The translations under genes were made by a program, and so were the position numbers. A DNA stretch of 64,000 bases from Gambelia wislizenii (lineage: Eukaryota > Chordata > Lepidosauria > Squamata > Crotaphytidae): contig JAUMIR010000001.1 in assembly GCA_030847615.1 (NCBI GenBank), forward strand, positions 183,849,001 through 183,913,000, given 5' to 3'. The notes beneath the pieces are model-generated. The model worked only from the letters and a program-made list of their open reading frames with translations, did no database searches and had not been told where the DNA came from. Positions within the stretch are counted from its first letter, which is position 1. Every line of letters begins with the position of its first letter. Positions 1 to 10,218 of the stretch are shown here, piece after piece.

Positions 1-1560
1 GGGGAGGAGAGGGAGTCAAGCAGACAGCTCGGCCATCATCTCTCTCCTCCAGGAAGTCGGTATGGACTGACATGGGGCCTTGGCCCACATGGGTGGGCAC
101 AAGGATAGGTCACGACCCATGCATTGCCGCCAACCATTCAGCTTGCAAGTTGCGGCCATTTATTGCCAAAAAACATGTATTTACTAACCTGTATCTAACC
201 CATGTTTTCTGAAGATGTAACCAAAAATATAATCTTTGTTATGCAACAACATGTGTAAGTGTATCATTCAGGAGGGCAGTGGGGATCATCCGGTCTGGGT
301 CCGCAAAGGGAATGACAGTATGGGAGGGGATTAAATTCATTTAAAGCTGGCTGCTGTTAAATCCCTCAGAGGCCAGAGCAGTGGCAGTTGGGATGGAGGG
401 AGAGTCTTTAATCAGCTGCTGGGTTTAGGCACAATGGAAAAGGATGAGATGGATTTACCACCCCATTGATAAGGAAGCAATGATACACCACTACATTTTC
501 CCAAGAAACAGTGTAGTCAGAAAGGACGCACCTCCATGCTTTCTCATCTTTCTTCATTCCCATACTTAGTCACACCAGATCTTTCACCTCCTTCCCAAAC
601 CCAGAAAGAGGACTTTCTCCACACAAGCAGCCTCTGAACATTTGAAACCAGGAAGAAAGTCTTCAAGGACATATCACTAAGGAAGATCTGATCCCCCAGG
701 CCTCTTATCTTAAAAACGTAGCCCTGAGAAAGTACTAACTTAAGATTTCGCTATATGGGGCGCAGTTGCTGCTTCAGATTTGGAAAAAAGTCACCATGTC
801 ATATGGGTTTTTTTTCCCTTCCACACACAAAAAAGTTACTCAAATCAGGCCTACGGTGCACCAGTTTCAATGGTGTGCCAAAGAAGCCCAAGGGGGAAAA
901 AACAGAGTAACTGTGAGATGTTTTACACTGAACAGCATTTCCTGCAGATGTCAGGTATTTATTTTTGACTTTACAGCTCTGCTGGGAAATGGTTTGTGTT
1001 AGTGCATGCTGTTTATTCCAAAAGGTTCCATTCTCTCGCATCGTCAAAGAATACATTATGCTCATTTTATTCCCTAACAAGTTATGGATTCCATTCCATT
1101 ATTACTGCCAACAACATGCAATGGGCTGTTTGGGTTTCTGACATTCTCACTGTTCCAGCAAACTAACCAGATGGATATTATCTACAGTATCTGCTGTTTT
1201 ATTTTCTGATGACAGGTACAGAAACTTTTTAGGATGATTGGCTGTTATGGACAAAGCCATGATGAACTCCAAAAAATTATCTCCTTTCTTTTCCTCACTA
1301 AGATTTTTAGTGGGCTTTAGCAGAAATATAAACAAGCAAGTAATAATTAACAATAACAATAACAATATAAATTTACATTTTCATTTTCATTTCCATGCCA
1401 CCTTTCTCCCGGGATTTAATTTTTTAAACAATTAAAATCAATAGAGGTACTCCAATGATTCCTATCTTTCCTCAATGCTCTACTCTACCCCACTTCATAG
1501 AAAAGAAAAGGAGATGGCAGAGAACAAGCAACTATAACAAGCAGCCAGATAGAGCACAAG
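1..1560. other. no gene seen; mostly unique DNA
   Basis: No supported coding region. Short open frames on both strands overlap each other and show no domain. A stretch around 1376-1415 (T-rich run followed by CCACCTTTCTCCCGGGA) resembles the reverse complement of an L2/CR1-type LINE 3-prime end also seen near 20.4 kb and 61.4 kb. Nothing else is recognised. Confidence 0.5.
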
Positions 1561-1680
1561 GAGGACCATAGCTCAGTGTAAGAGCACTTGCATTGCAAGT
1601 AGACAATTCCAGACTCAATCACAGGCATCTTCAGGTAAAGCTGGAGAAGGCTCCTGATTGCATGCCTGGAAGACTGCTGC
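1561..1680 (+). repeat. tRNA-derived SINE fragment
   Basis: The head resembles a tRNA gene. A box-A-like TAGCTCAGTGT (about 1569-1579) is followed about 40 bases later by a degenerate box B (AGACTCAATC) and then GGCATCTTCAGG, the layout of the common squamate tRNA-derived SINEs. It is not a functional tRNA gene because the stem pairs are broken and SINE body follows. The stretch about 1685-1765 (GTTAGTCTTAACGGTGTC onward) resembles a widespread amniote interspersed repeat that I cannot name firmly. Confidence 0.55.
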
Positions 1681-2247
1681 AAGTTCTCATAAGTTTGTTA
1701 GTCTTAACGGTGTCATCTATTGTTTGTGCTGAAACAGACTAACTCAGAGGCCCCTGCAGAAATTATACAGTAAATAATTTACAAGTATTTACTACGAATG
1801 ACAATTTTGATGGAACTTCAGATGATGTCAGTAGTAGGTCTGTATCCAAGCTGCAAGAGGACACCATTACTATTACTGAAACTAACAATTCTCTACTGAA
1901 TGAACTTCAAGTTTCCTTGGCTCTCAGCTATCATGGAGAAGGACCAAATGCTTGTAATGACTTTTCCCTCACAAGGAGATTGCCAGCTGCTGAGACAGTT
2001 TGTTCCTGCACCAAAAGCTAAAATATGTCTTCCTTAGGTAATGTGGCATTTAACAAGTACAAAACTTGATATAGTGGCATTGTCTCTTTCAGAGTCTAGG
2101 AAATTAATTTTTTTTTTACTACAGCTTCCAGAATTGCTGTGGTATCAATGGCCACTAAAACAGTGATCTGGGTAATACACAGTGAGGTGATCCAGGTAAC
2201 TACAGATTATAATGGTTGAAAAGAAATTTGATATGAACTGCCATCAG

Positions 2248-2560
2248 GGAGCTCTGGTGGTGCAGTGGTTAAATGCCAGTACTGCAGTCACAATATTGTG
2301 AGTTTGATTCTAGAGGGCTCCATGGTTGACTCAGCTTTCCAGCCTTTTGTAGGTCAGTAAAATGAGTACCTGGCTTTTGGGGGCAATTAGCTAACACACA
2401 TTGTAACCGACTTAGAGAGTGCCTAGCACACTATAAAGCGGTGTAGATGTGTAAGTGCTATTGCTAAAACAATTTGTAAGCCTCTCTGAGAGCCTTAGTG
2501 GCTGAAGAGTGGGGTATAAATACTGAAATAAATAAATAAATAAATAAATAAATAAATCAG
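2248..2560 (+). repeat. tRNA-derived SINE with L2-type 3-prime tail
   Basis: Box A TGGTGCAGTGG (2258-2268) fits the RNA polymerase III consensus exactly. Box B is GAGTTTGATTC (2300-2310). The body runs through the AAAATGAGTACC and CAATTAGCTAACACA blocks. The end (about 2463-2525) has TTGTAAGCC, then GGGGTATAAATA, then an AAAT microsatellite. That terminal block matches the 3-prime end of the L2-like LINE at 8090-8150, so the SINE probably used that LINE's reverse transcriptase. A second copy lies at about 60785-61025. Confidence 0.8.
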
Positions 2561-2639
2561 AGCAGCTATGAATGCATAATGACTTGTATACTTCTCTTCC
2601 TACACTAGGGTGAAATGGTATTGTAAATTTATTTTTAAG

Positions 2640-3640
2640 CTAAGCCAAGCCAAACAATGATAGATTTGTTGTTAACTGTTGCCAGGTCAACTTCAACTTA
2701 TGGCAGCCCCATAAATGAGAGACCTCTAAGTCACCCTATAATCAGCAGTGCTGCTCAGGTCTTGCAGGCTCTGGACCGTGGCTTCCTTGATTGAGGACTT
2801 TATCACATCACTGTGAGTTAATGTTCTTTTGCCAGCATAAATTGTGTCATTTTTATGCTGGCAAAAGAAACCCCCCACCAGACTTACTTTCAGCAGCATT
2901 AAAGAGGCTTCCCTGGCAGTAATGGAGCATAAACAGAGCTCCATTTACATCTGGGTTCCTGTTCTTGGCAATTCATGCAAGAGGATGCTAGCACAAGAAA
3001 TTTAAAAATAAAAGCAAAAACACACAAAAAAAGTACAGCAAAGCACAAAAGCACACTTTAAAAGTCCCAAGTACACAGCAGTGGGGTCATAAAAAGAGCA
3101 TCCCCTACCTGGCTGTCATGGTCCCACCTGGAAATATTCTGCCATTGACGCAGCATTCACGTGAGTACAATGGTGTGAGGATTCAAACTCCGGCAATGCC
3201 GGCAACAAAGCGGAATGGGAGATCTATTGAAGTTTTTTAACAAGATATGATCGTGAAAGGTCAATGTCGTTTAGTATGTATACTCTTTCGCGATCATTAG
3301 GCATCCTTATGACACCATATTTGCCACATCTGATAAAGTCCCTAGTCTATCCATCTGTAATGCAGTCTTCTTCTTTCTCTGCTGCCTCTACCTTACCAAG
3401 CATTGTTGTCTTTTCGAGTGAGTCATGTCTTCTCGTGATATGTCCAATGTGCCAAAGCCTCAGTTTAGTCATCTTGGCTTCCAAGGAGAGTTCAGTCTTG
3501 ATTTGCTCTAGGACTCATTTATTTGTCTTTTTAGCAGTTCACGGTATCTGTGGAACTCTTCTCCAGCACCAAATTTTAAATGAGTTGATTTTCTTCTATA
3601 GTGCTACTTAATGTCTGACTTGTAAAAGCAGACCTGATAT
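2640..3640 (-). pseudogene. BovB (RTE-clade) LINE 3-prime fragment, split by a DNA transposon
   Basis: The minus strand encodes pieces of the reverse transcriptase C-terminal region typical of BovB/RTE elements. Recognisable blocks include one close to LEQIKTELSLEAKMTKLRL, a degraded form of the GHIMRR-type motif, and DSLEKT (about 3420-3550). The region after the ORF ends in a CCATAAGTTGAAGTTGACC tail (about 2670-2700), which resembles the tail of the 5S SINEs in this window. The copy is interrupted at 2795-3341 by an inverted-repeat DNA transposon; removing it restores a continuous BovB-like stretch. Frame is broken in several places, so this is a dead fragment. Confidence 0.7.
2795..3341. 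mobile_element. non-autonomous DNA transposon, family C copy 1
   Basis: The termini are inverted: GGACTTTATCACAT at the left and the complement of CTGATAAAGTCC at the right (about 3330-3341). It has no coding capacity. An inner palindrome (TTCTTTTGCCAGCAT and ATGCTGGCAAAAGAA) lies near 2823-2870. The core shares ACACTTTAAAAGTCCCAAGTA-like and ACCTGG-TGTCA blocks with copies at 49382 and 58367. It sits in a BovB fragment. The 3-bp flanks are TGA at the left and CTA at the right, so one side of the duplication has probably mutated. Superfamily is inferred only (PIF/Harbinger-like, from 3-bp TNA duplications in sister copies). Confidence 0.7.
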
Positions 3641-4450
3641 AGAGGTGAGATTATGGTTTTTATATTAATATGTTTTTGAAATTTAAAATGTCCTACCCAT
3701 ATAAAGATTTAGATGGGTAACAATCTTACTAAAACACATCAATAAGGGAAAGAAGCAACATGGAAGGGTTAGTTTTAAAATATATCAAATAAATAAATAT
3801 TATACCCAAACTTGAAACAGTTTCAACAAACATAATTAGATTGCTCTGAATGTTCACCAGCAAGCATTACACCTGGAATTAATGGAGTGAGGTGGAGGAA
3901 TAAAATGATCAAAATGTCCCTTGTAACCCCACCCCCTCACCTTTTTCATTGCTGTTCACAGCTGCCTCAGTGAAACAATATATTGCTGTTGGAAAAATCT
4001 CTCCCACTCAATCCTATGGCCAGCTACTGTGAGGATTTTGGAAGAAAAAAGGAAGCATGAGGAGAATTGTAGATGGCACCATCATCCTGGTAAATCAAAA
4101 TGTCTGATAAATCAAAATAGGGTTCTTTAACCTTATGGACCTTGGCGTCACTGTCTGTGCTCCTTTCAGTGTTTTATTTCACAGATATATAATCCAATAA
4201 TACATTATAATATAAGCAAGGAAATCCAGTGCTGTAGCTAGTACAAAGCTTATATGCTTCTATACTTCATGCTGAAAAGGAAATCAGGCAGGGAAAATAA
4301 CATATGGGTAAGAGTTGTTCTGCTTCTGCATGTTTACCTGGCAAAATCTATCTAGCATGTCCACAAGATGATTTTCTGTTGGATTAGCTGCAAACCTAAC
4401 GAAGACATGCAGATAATATTGTTAAGAGGGATTTTGGTGACTCAGAGAAA
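3641..4450. other. no gene seen
   Basis: AT-leaning sequence without a supported ORF, SINE head or clear inverted termini. Nothing recognised. Confidence 0.5.
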
Positions 4451-4455
4451 CCTTG

Positions 4456-4625
4456 TGTGATGAACTCGGTAACGCACACACTGAAGCAACACCCGAGCAA
4501 AAAAATGTTAGCTCAACCCGGCTTGTCAGGAAAGCGAGCATGGAACTTAGCTAACAAGTGGGGTGCATGAACGTGTTCAACATTAACCCATTCAGCATGA
4601 CCTAACAGAAGGTGCTTCCATTTGA
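4456..4625 (-). repeat. downstream LTR remnant of the chromovirus
   Basis: Starts TGTGATGAACTCGGTAAC and keeps CACACA and GAAGCAACACCC like the full LTR at 9582-9965, then diverges. About 170 bases remain of a 384-base LTR. The AATAAA signal seen on the minus strand of the other LTR is not preserved here. The inner part was probably lost when the LINE inserted. Confidence 0.55.
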
Positions 4626-4630
4626 CAAAG

Positions 4631-4863
4631 GGGCTGGCGTTTTAAGCCACTCCCACACCCCTCAGGAACACCAGCCAGCAGCCAGAGGGACTCTAAGCCT
4701 GAAGCAGCCTCTTCTCCCCATTCCACCGGGCCAGAGGGCTGTGGAGGGCCCTGAGGACTTCTGGAAGCAGAGTAGCAGCAGGAGGGGGCGTGGACAGGAG
4801 TGGCTGGCATTTTAAGCCACTCCCACACCCCTCAGGAACACCAGCCAGCAGCCAGAGGGACTC
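4631..4863 (+). promoter_or_regulatory. tandem 5-prime UTR monomers of the L2-like LINE
   Basis: A block of about 55-60 bases beginning GGCTGGCRTTTTAAGCCACT occurs at 4632 and again at 4802, a period of 170 bases, with only a few differences. Repeated 5-prime monomers are known as internal promoters in other LINEs. That role here is inference. The second monomer overlaps the open frame of the downstream ORF. Confidence 0.6.
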
Positions 4864-7800
4864 CAAGCTTGCAATTGGCGTCAGCTGAGGCCGGGGATGG
4901 AGTGGGGGCGGAAATTGGAGTTGTGCTGGGGAAAGGGAGGTATGGTCGGAACAGAGTGAACAGATGGGACAAAAGAAGGCGGGATCGCTGTTTGTTAGCT
5001 ATCCCACCTTCAGTTCACCCTGTTTCCCGGAATGGATTGGAGAGCGTACCAACCATTCCACAGAACCTTACTTTGCTCCTCTGCAATGCCAGGTCGGTTA
5101 AGAATAAAACTCAAATTATTTACGATCTACTCTTGGATGAGGATGCCGACCTGGCATGCTTCACAGAAACCTGGCTGGGAGAGGATAGTGCTGTCACGTG
5201 GGCGCAGGCCCTCCCAGCCGGGTATTCTGTCAGTGAGCAGGTGAGGGGAAGTGGGCGGGGGGGCGGAGTGGCTCTGGTTTATAAGAACAATCTGACCTTG
5301 ACCAGGATACCTGTCCGAAACACAGTCCACTTTGAGTGTATGTACCTTAGTCTGAGGACCAGGGATAGTTTGGGGATTCTGCTAGTATACCGACCACCCC
5401 GTTGTCTAGCAGACTCCCTAACCGAGCTGACACAGCTGGTCTCAGAGTTGCTGTTGGAGTCTCCCAGACTTTTAGTTTTGGGGGACTTCAACATTCCACT
5501 TGAGAACAGCTTGACAAATTTGACTGGTGCAGCTCGGGAGTTCATGGAAGCCATGACAAACATGGGCCTATCCCAAATGGTCATCGGGCCCACACATTGT
5601 GCGGGTCATACCCTCGATGCGGTCTTCAGTACGGAACAGGAATATCCGTGGGCGGAGGTTATAAAAACCACCGCGTTGTCATGGACGGATCATTTCCTGG
5701 TCAAGATGGAGCTAAGAGCCACTGTCTGCCCCACCGGGGGTGGTGGACCTATTAGAATGGTCCGCCCTCGAAGGCTAATGGAACCAATAGGATTCCAGAA
5801 AGCCTTGGAGGGTTTAATGGTTGGTAACGCCGGTGACCCTGTCGAAACTTTGGTTAATACCTGGAACAACGATCTTACCAAGGCTATCGACACGATCGCT
5901 CCCAAGCGTCCTTTCCAACCCGCTTCAAACCGTAAGCCATGGTATACAGCAGAGCTTAGGAAAATGAAGCGGGTTGGACAACGACTAGAGCGCAACTGGC
6001 GGAAAACTCGACTCTTATCCGACAGGACTCGTCATAGGAACTTTCTTTGGTCCTATCGAGAGGCAATACGTGCAGCACAGCGATCCTTCTCCTCTGCACG
6101 TATTGCGTCTGCAGAGTCCCGCCCAGCAGAGCTGTTTAGGGTGGTAAGGGAGATGACGCAGGTTATTCCTGCGCAGAACCCGTTGCTTAACCCAACGACG
6201 GCCTGCTGTGACGCGTTTAACAATTTCTTTGCAGATAAAATCTCTCAGATAAGAGCCGACTTAGATACCAGTAATTTGGCAGAAACAATTGACGAGGTGT
6301 CCAGCAACTCCGTTGATGTCAGTTTACTGGATCAATTTCAATCTGTGAGTACTGAGGACGTGGACAAGCTACTTGGTAGGGTTAGGAAGACGACCTGCCC
6401 TCTTGATCCTTGCCCTTCATGGCTGGCCATCCAGGGGGGGACTGCCTTGATGATGTTCCTTAAGGACATCATCAATGCATCCCTCAGAGAAGGGTGTGTT
6501 CCATCTTGTTTAAAGGAAGCAGCCGTTAGGCCGCTCCTGAAAAAATCTTCCCTTGACCCCCTGGACATGAACAACTATAGGCCAGTTTCTATGTTACCAT
6601 TCCTGAGCAAAGTGATCGAGAGGGCAGTTGCGCTTCAACTCCAAGTGGTCTTGGATGAAACCGATTATCTAGACCCATTTCAAACTGGCTTTAGGACGGG
6701 ATTTGGAGTTGAGACTGCCATGGTTGCCTTGACTGATGACCTGCGTCTAAGCATTGACAGGGGTAGTGTGACCCTGTTGGTGCTTTTAGACATCTCAGCG
6801 GCTTTCGATACGATAGATCATAGCATCCTCTTGGATCGCTTGAGAGGGTTAGGAATCGGAGGCACTGCGCTCCAGTGGTTCCGGTCCTTCCTCTCGGGCA
6901 GGTCCCAGAGGGTGTTGCTCGGGGACAGCTGCTCCAGCAGAAAGGAGCTTACCTGTGGGGTTCCACAGGGCGCCATCCTGTCCCCGATGCTGTTTAACAT
7001 TTATATGAAGCCGCTGGGTGAGATTATTCGCAGTTATGGGGCTGGGTGTTATCAGTACGCTGATGACACCCAGATCTATTTCTCCTTGCCCCGATCATCG
7101 GCCTCGAATTCCGATGGCGTCTCTCCTCTTAATGATTGTCTTAAAGCAGTAATGGGCTGGATGAGGAAAAACAGATTGAGATTAAATCCAGATAAAACGG
7201 AGGTGCTCACGGTAGTGGCCCCCAAACCAGGAGTTGGGTTGCAACCTCCAGTCCTGGACGGGGTCACGCTCTCCATTAAGGACTGTGTTCGCAGTCTGGG
7301 GGTGCTCCTTGATTCATCGCTTCAGATGACGAGTCAGGTGAATGCGACAGTCAGGAGCACCTGTTATCAGCTTCGGCTGATACGCCAGCTGCGCCATTTC
7401 CTGGAAGTAAGGGACCTTGAGACTGTGGTGCACGCGCTGGTAACCTCCCGTCTAGATTTCTGCAATGCGCTCTACATGGGGCTGCCCTCATGCTTGGTCC
7501 AGAAACTTCAGTTGGTACAAAATATGGCAGCCAGAGTGGTCTCGGGAACATCTTGGAGAGACCATATAACTCCAGTATTAAAATCTCTCCACTGGCTGCC
7601 AATCAGTTTCCGGGCCCAGTATAAGGTGTTGGTTATTACCTTTAAAGCCCTAAATGGCTTGGGTCCAACTTATCTCCGGAACCGCCTCCTCCCATACAAT
7701 CCTCCCCGCGCACTCCGGTCCTCTGGGAGGAATTTGCTTCAGCCACAAAAATCTAGGCTGTCTGCAACCTCCCAGAGGGCCTTTTCGGTAATCGCCCCCA

Positions 7801-7904
7801 AGTTGTGGAATGACCTGCCGAATGAGATCCGTCAGATAACAAGCCTGAGTGGCTTTAAAAAAGCACTAAAGACGGATCTCTTTCGGCAGGCCTTTCCTAA
7901 TTAG
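4800..7904 (+). CDS. L2-like LINE ORF: endonuclease and reverse transcriptase
   Basis: About 1,034 codons without a stop. The N-terminal apurinic-like endonuclease starts near residue 92 (LLCNARSVKNK), with FTETWL near 121, LGDFNI near 227 and TDHFLV near 296. The reverse transcriptase has NNYRPVSMLP near 590, motif A LLDISAAFDTIDHS near 663, motif B CGVPQGAILSP near 718 and the catalytic YADD at about 753 (7056-7067). The C-terminal HWLP and LWNDLP blocks are typical of L2/CR1 proteins. In the family the protein nicks DNA and primes reverse transcription of its RNA at the nick. The frame opens at 4776; 4800 is a GTG, and the first in-frame ATG is codon 181, inside the endonuclease. So the true start is unknown: the ATG may be mutated, or translation may start by another route. 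All visible catalytic motifs are kept. Confidence 0.85.
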   Translation: MAGILSHSHTPQEHQPAARGTPSLQLASAEAGDGVGAEIGVVLGKGRYGRNRVNRWDKRRRDRCLLAIPPSVHPVSRNGLESVPTIPQNLTLLLCNARSVKNKTQIIYDLLLDEDADLACFTETWLGEDSAVTWAQALPAGYSVSEQVRGSGRGGGVALVYKNNLTLTRIPVRNTVHFECMYLSLRTRDSLGILLVYRPPRCLADSLTELTQLVSELLLESPRLLVLGDFNIPLENSLTNLTGAAREFMEAMTNMGLSQMVIGPTHCAGHTLDAVFSTEQEYPWAEVIKTTALSWTDHFLVKMELRATVCPTGGGGPIRMVRPRRLMEPIGFQKALEGLMVGNAGDPVETLVNTWNNDLTKAIDTIAPKRPFQPASNRKPWYTAELRKMKRVGQRLERNWRKTRLLSDRTRHRNFLWSYREAIRAAQRSFSSARIASAESRPAELFRVVREMTQVIPAQNPLLNPTTACCDAFNNFFADKISQIRADLDTSNLAETIDEVSSNSVDVSLLDQFQSVSTEDVDKLLGRVRKTTCPLDPCPSWLAIQGGTALMMFLKDIINASLREGCVPSCLKEAAVRPLLKKSSLDPLDMNNYRPVSMLPFLSKVIERAVALQLQVVLDETDYLDPFQTGFRTGFGVETAMVALTDDLRLSIDRGSVTLLVLLDISAAFDTIDHSILLDRLRGLGIGGTALQWFRSFLSGRSQRVLLGDSCSSRKELTCGVPQGAILSPMLFNIYMKPLGEIIRSYGAGCYQYADDTQIYFSLPRSSASNSDGVSPLNDCLKAVMGWMRKNRLRLNPDKTEVLTVVAPKPGVGLQPPVLDGVTLSIKDCVRSLGVLLDSSLQMTSQVNATVRSTCYQLRLIRQLRHFLEVRDLETVVHALVTSRLDFCNALYMGLPSCLVQKLQLVQNMAARVVSGTSWRDHITPVLKSLHWLPISFRAQYKVLVITFKALNGLGPTYLRNRLLPYNPPRALRSSGRNLLQPQKSRLSATSQRAFSVIAPKLWNDLPNEIRQITSLSGFKKALKTDLFRQAFPN

Positions 7905-8163
7905 ATCCCGGCCTCAGGGGATCCTGGCCTCTTCTAGGCTGCTGGCCATTTATTATATTTATTGTATTTATAGTTTTAAAAGTGATTTTAGATTAGTTGT
8001 TTTAATTTATATTTGTTTAATGTTTTTTTATGGGGGAGGGTGGGAGTGGGGGTGTTTAGGGATTTTATTTGTATTGTATTTTAAATTTTGTAAGCCGCCC
8101 CGATTGTTTTAACAGGGGGGCGGGGTATAAATAAATTTTTTTATTATTATTATTATTATTATT

Positions 8164-9581
8164 GAAGTACTCCCCAGCAATGCCTAGAGTCCAGAATTTC
8201 AGAAACTTCAAAATGCTGGTCATCATCAACCATAAGCGTCATAGGCACATCAGACACCGGGAGCAGCAGGCTTGGCGGGGCCATGAGCTTCAGGAGGCTA
8301 GAATGGAAAACAGGATGCACATTATGATACAGTTTAGGCAAGGACAATTCAAAAGCAGCAGGATTGATTTGGCGCACAATAGGAAAAGGTCCAATATACT
8401 TGGGGCCCAATTTTTTTGAAGGTTGGGGACTCTTAAGAAACCTAGTGGAGAGATACACCAGGTCCCCCACAGCATAAGGAGGAGCAGGGTCCCTCTTTTT
8501 GTCCGCCTGTCTTTTGTACTGGGCTTTGGCAAAGTCCAATGTGGCCACCACCTTAGGCCACGCTTCCTTGATTCGAGTACTCCATTGAACCAGAGGAACA
8601 GGGTCCCCGGAGTCCACGTTCCTCGAGGGTAAGGGGTTGAGTTCATGTCCAAATACCACTTTGAAAGGGGACAGTCCCGTGCTCTGATGTACAGCATTGT
8701 TATAGGCCACTTCGGCAAAGGGTAACAAGTCCATCCAGTCTGACTGCTGGAAGTTGATGTAACACCACAGATACTATTCCAAAATTGAGTTGATACATTC
8801 CGTCTTCCCATTGCTCTGTGGATGATGGGCACTACTCAGTCCACGTTCAATGTCCAACAACTTAGTGATAGCTTTCCAGAACTGGGAGGTGAACTGCACT
8901 CTCCGGTCAGAAACAATTTTGGATGGGGCCCCATGAAGTCTAAAAATGTGCTGCATGAACAACTTGGCCAATTAATGGGCATTCAGAATGCTTTTGCAAG
9001 TGACAAAATGAGCCTGTTTAGAGAACATGCCTATGAAAACCCAAAAGATCAGTTTTTCCTTTACTTTCAGGGAGATCCACAATGAAATCCATGCTTACCA
9101 CTTCCCAGGGTTTAGCCGGGGTAGGCAATGGCTGCAGCAACCCCTTTGGCTTCCCACTCCCCTCTTGGCCATGGCACAAATGTGGCACCCTTTGACATAG
9201 TCTTCCACCTCCCTCTGTATACGAGGCCATCAAAACTGCTTCCTGGCCAAGTGCAACATTTTGACATAGCCAAAATGCCCTGCGCTTTTCACATCATGGC
9301 ATTGTTTGAGAACCGAGGGCCTCATGGCCACAGGTACATACATGCGCTCCCCCTTCCAAACCAAACTCTCCCTTACCACCACTTTGGATCAGTGGTTCAG
9401 AAACCATGGCTCTTGGGAGAGGGCTTTCTCCATCTGGGCCTGCCAACCCCCCTCCTTGGAGACGGCACTGGGCAAGGCCAGGGAGAGGGAATCCTGAACA
9501 AGGGCTTCTGCAGGAGGGTCAGAAGGAAGAGAAGATGGGTCAACCTGTGGGGTAGGATCAGGACCCTACCTACTGGCTTAC
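8164..9581 (-). pseudogene. chromovirus pol: integrase and partial chromodomain
   Basis: Read on the minus strand, the order is: an HHCC zinc-binding region (histidines near 9300-9260; the CHICAMAKR-like block near 9180); the catalytic core with first Asp in VVSMDFIVDLP (about 9080), second in IVSDRRVQF (about 8920) and Glu in HPQSNGKTE (about 8800); a GPY/F-type module (LGPKYIGPF, about 8400); and the chromodomain start HFEVSEILDSR (about 8190). The order identifies a Ty3/gypsy chromovirus integrase, which inserts the cDNA and may target chromatin through the chromodomain. At least two frameshifts and one internal stop break the reading, and the chromodomain is cut by the LINE at 8163. It is not functional. 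Confidence 0.8.
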
Positions 9582-9965
9582 TGTGATGAACTCGGTAATG
9601 CACACACGGAAGCAACACCCATTAGCAGAAAATGGTTTATTGATCAGGCTGTGCATGCACAGTATCATTCTAAACCCAGTTCTGGCTAGCATGAAAGCAG
9701 AGTACATAGATAAAGGCCCTCAATAAGTTTTGATTCTCTGCAGTTGTAAGAGAGAGCCTGAGAATGTTTAGGGAGGGTGCCTAGCACAGCTGCATGCCCT
9801 TGAAGTCCGAGAGGAAAGAATCCCCCTTCCAGCCTTAAGGTGGGCTGGCTGGAATCCAGCAATTAAGGAGCCCTGGGAAAGTTCCTGGGAGAGCCAGATT
9901 CACATTGAGGCCTGGCCTGGATCTAGTAACACTGTAAGATCCAGTATCCAGGGCAGGTCGCAACA
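9582..9965 (-). repeat. upstream LTR of the chromovirus
   Basis: 384 bases beginning TG and ending CA on the plus strand (TGTGATGAAC to GGTCGCAACA), followed by the target repeat CCTTG. On the element's own (minus) strand an AATAAA lies in ATCAATAAACC (about 9637-9647), fitting an LTR polyadenylation signal. It abuts pol sequence directly, showing internal deletion. Confidence 0.75.
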
Positions 9966-9970
9966 CCTTG

Positions 9971-10218
9971 ATGGGACACAGGAAACAAGATAAATTGTGA
10001 TGGCCTCTTCCCCAGGTTGGTTGGTTGTTGTTGTTGGTGTGGTGGTAAGAGAAGCAAAAATATATAGATGGAATTACAACCCAGTAACTTGCATTAATAG
10101 TAGCAAGCTTCTTCCTTTTAATCCTTCAATCCACCTCATGTAAAATGGTTTAGACTTCAACCCTACAACTACTTACTTGGGCCTCCCTGGATTCAAGAGG
10201 ACTCTTGAGTATGCATAT
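9971..10218. other. no feature seen
   Basis: Short unique-looking stretch with a GTTGTTGTTGTTG run near 10020. No gene. Confidence 0.4.

Larger units (their letters stand above)
4631..8163 (+). mobile_element. L2-like non-LTR retrotransposon, apparently near full length
   Basis: A 5-prime region with two GC-rich tandem monomers (4631-4863) leads into one long ORF with endonuclease and reverse transcriptase, followed by about 255 bases of 3-prime UTR. The end is a stem-like block (GTAAGCCGCCCCGATTG, then GGGGCGGGGTATAAATAAA) and an ATT microsatellite (about 8143-8163). The order and the 3-prime end fit the L2/CR1 group of the Jockey superfamily, and I favour L2 from the 3-prime end. It lies inside the chromodomain of the minus-strand chromovirus. 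No target-site duplication is obvious. The intact ORF suggests a fairly recent insertion. Confidence 0.85.
4456..9965 (-). mobile_element. Ty3/gypsy chromovirus remnant, internally deleted, hosting an L2 LINE
   Basis: Both outer ends begin TGTGATGAACTCGGTAA and match for about 40 bases (4456 and 9582). The element is flanked by the 5-bp direct repeat CCTTG (4451-4455 and 9966-9970), the duplication size expected for Ty3/gypsy integration. Between them the minus strand encodes integrase and the start of a chromodomain (8164-9581). Gag, protease, reverse transcriptase and RNase H are absent: pol sequence begins directly next to the upstream LTR with no primer-binding site. A plus-strand LINE (about 4631-8163) interrupts the chromodomain. 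The left LTR is shorter than the right and diverges beyond its terminal 40 bases, so recombination or deletion accompanied decay. It is an old, defective copy. Confidence 0.75.

Noticed and set aside
2248..2310. Possible functional tRNA gene from box A and box B
   Set aside because: The acceptor stem does not pair and a SINE body with an LINE-type tail follows.
4612..4828. Small frames on both strands across 4592-4828
   Set aside because: They lie in the repeated 5-prime monomers of the LINE and are not conserved in frame between the two monomers.
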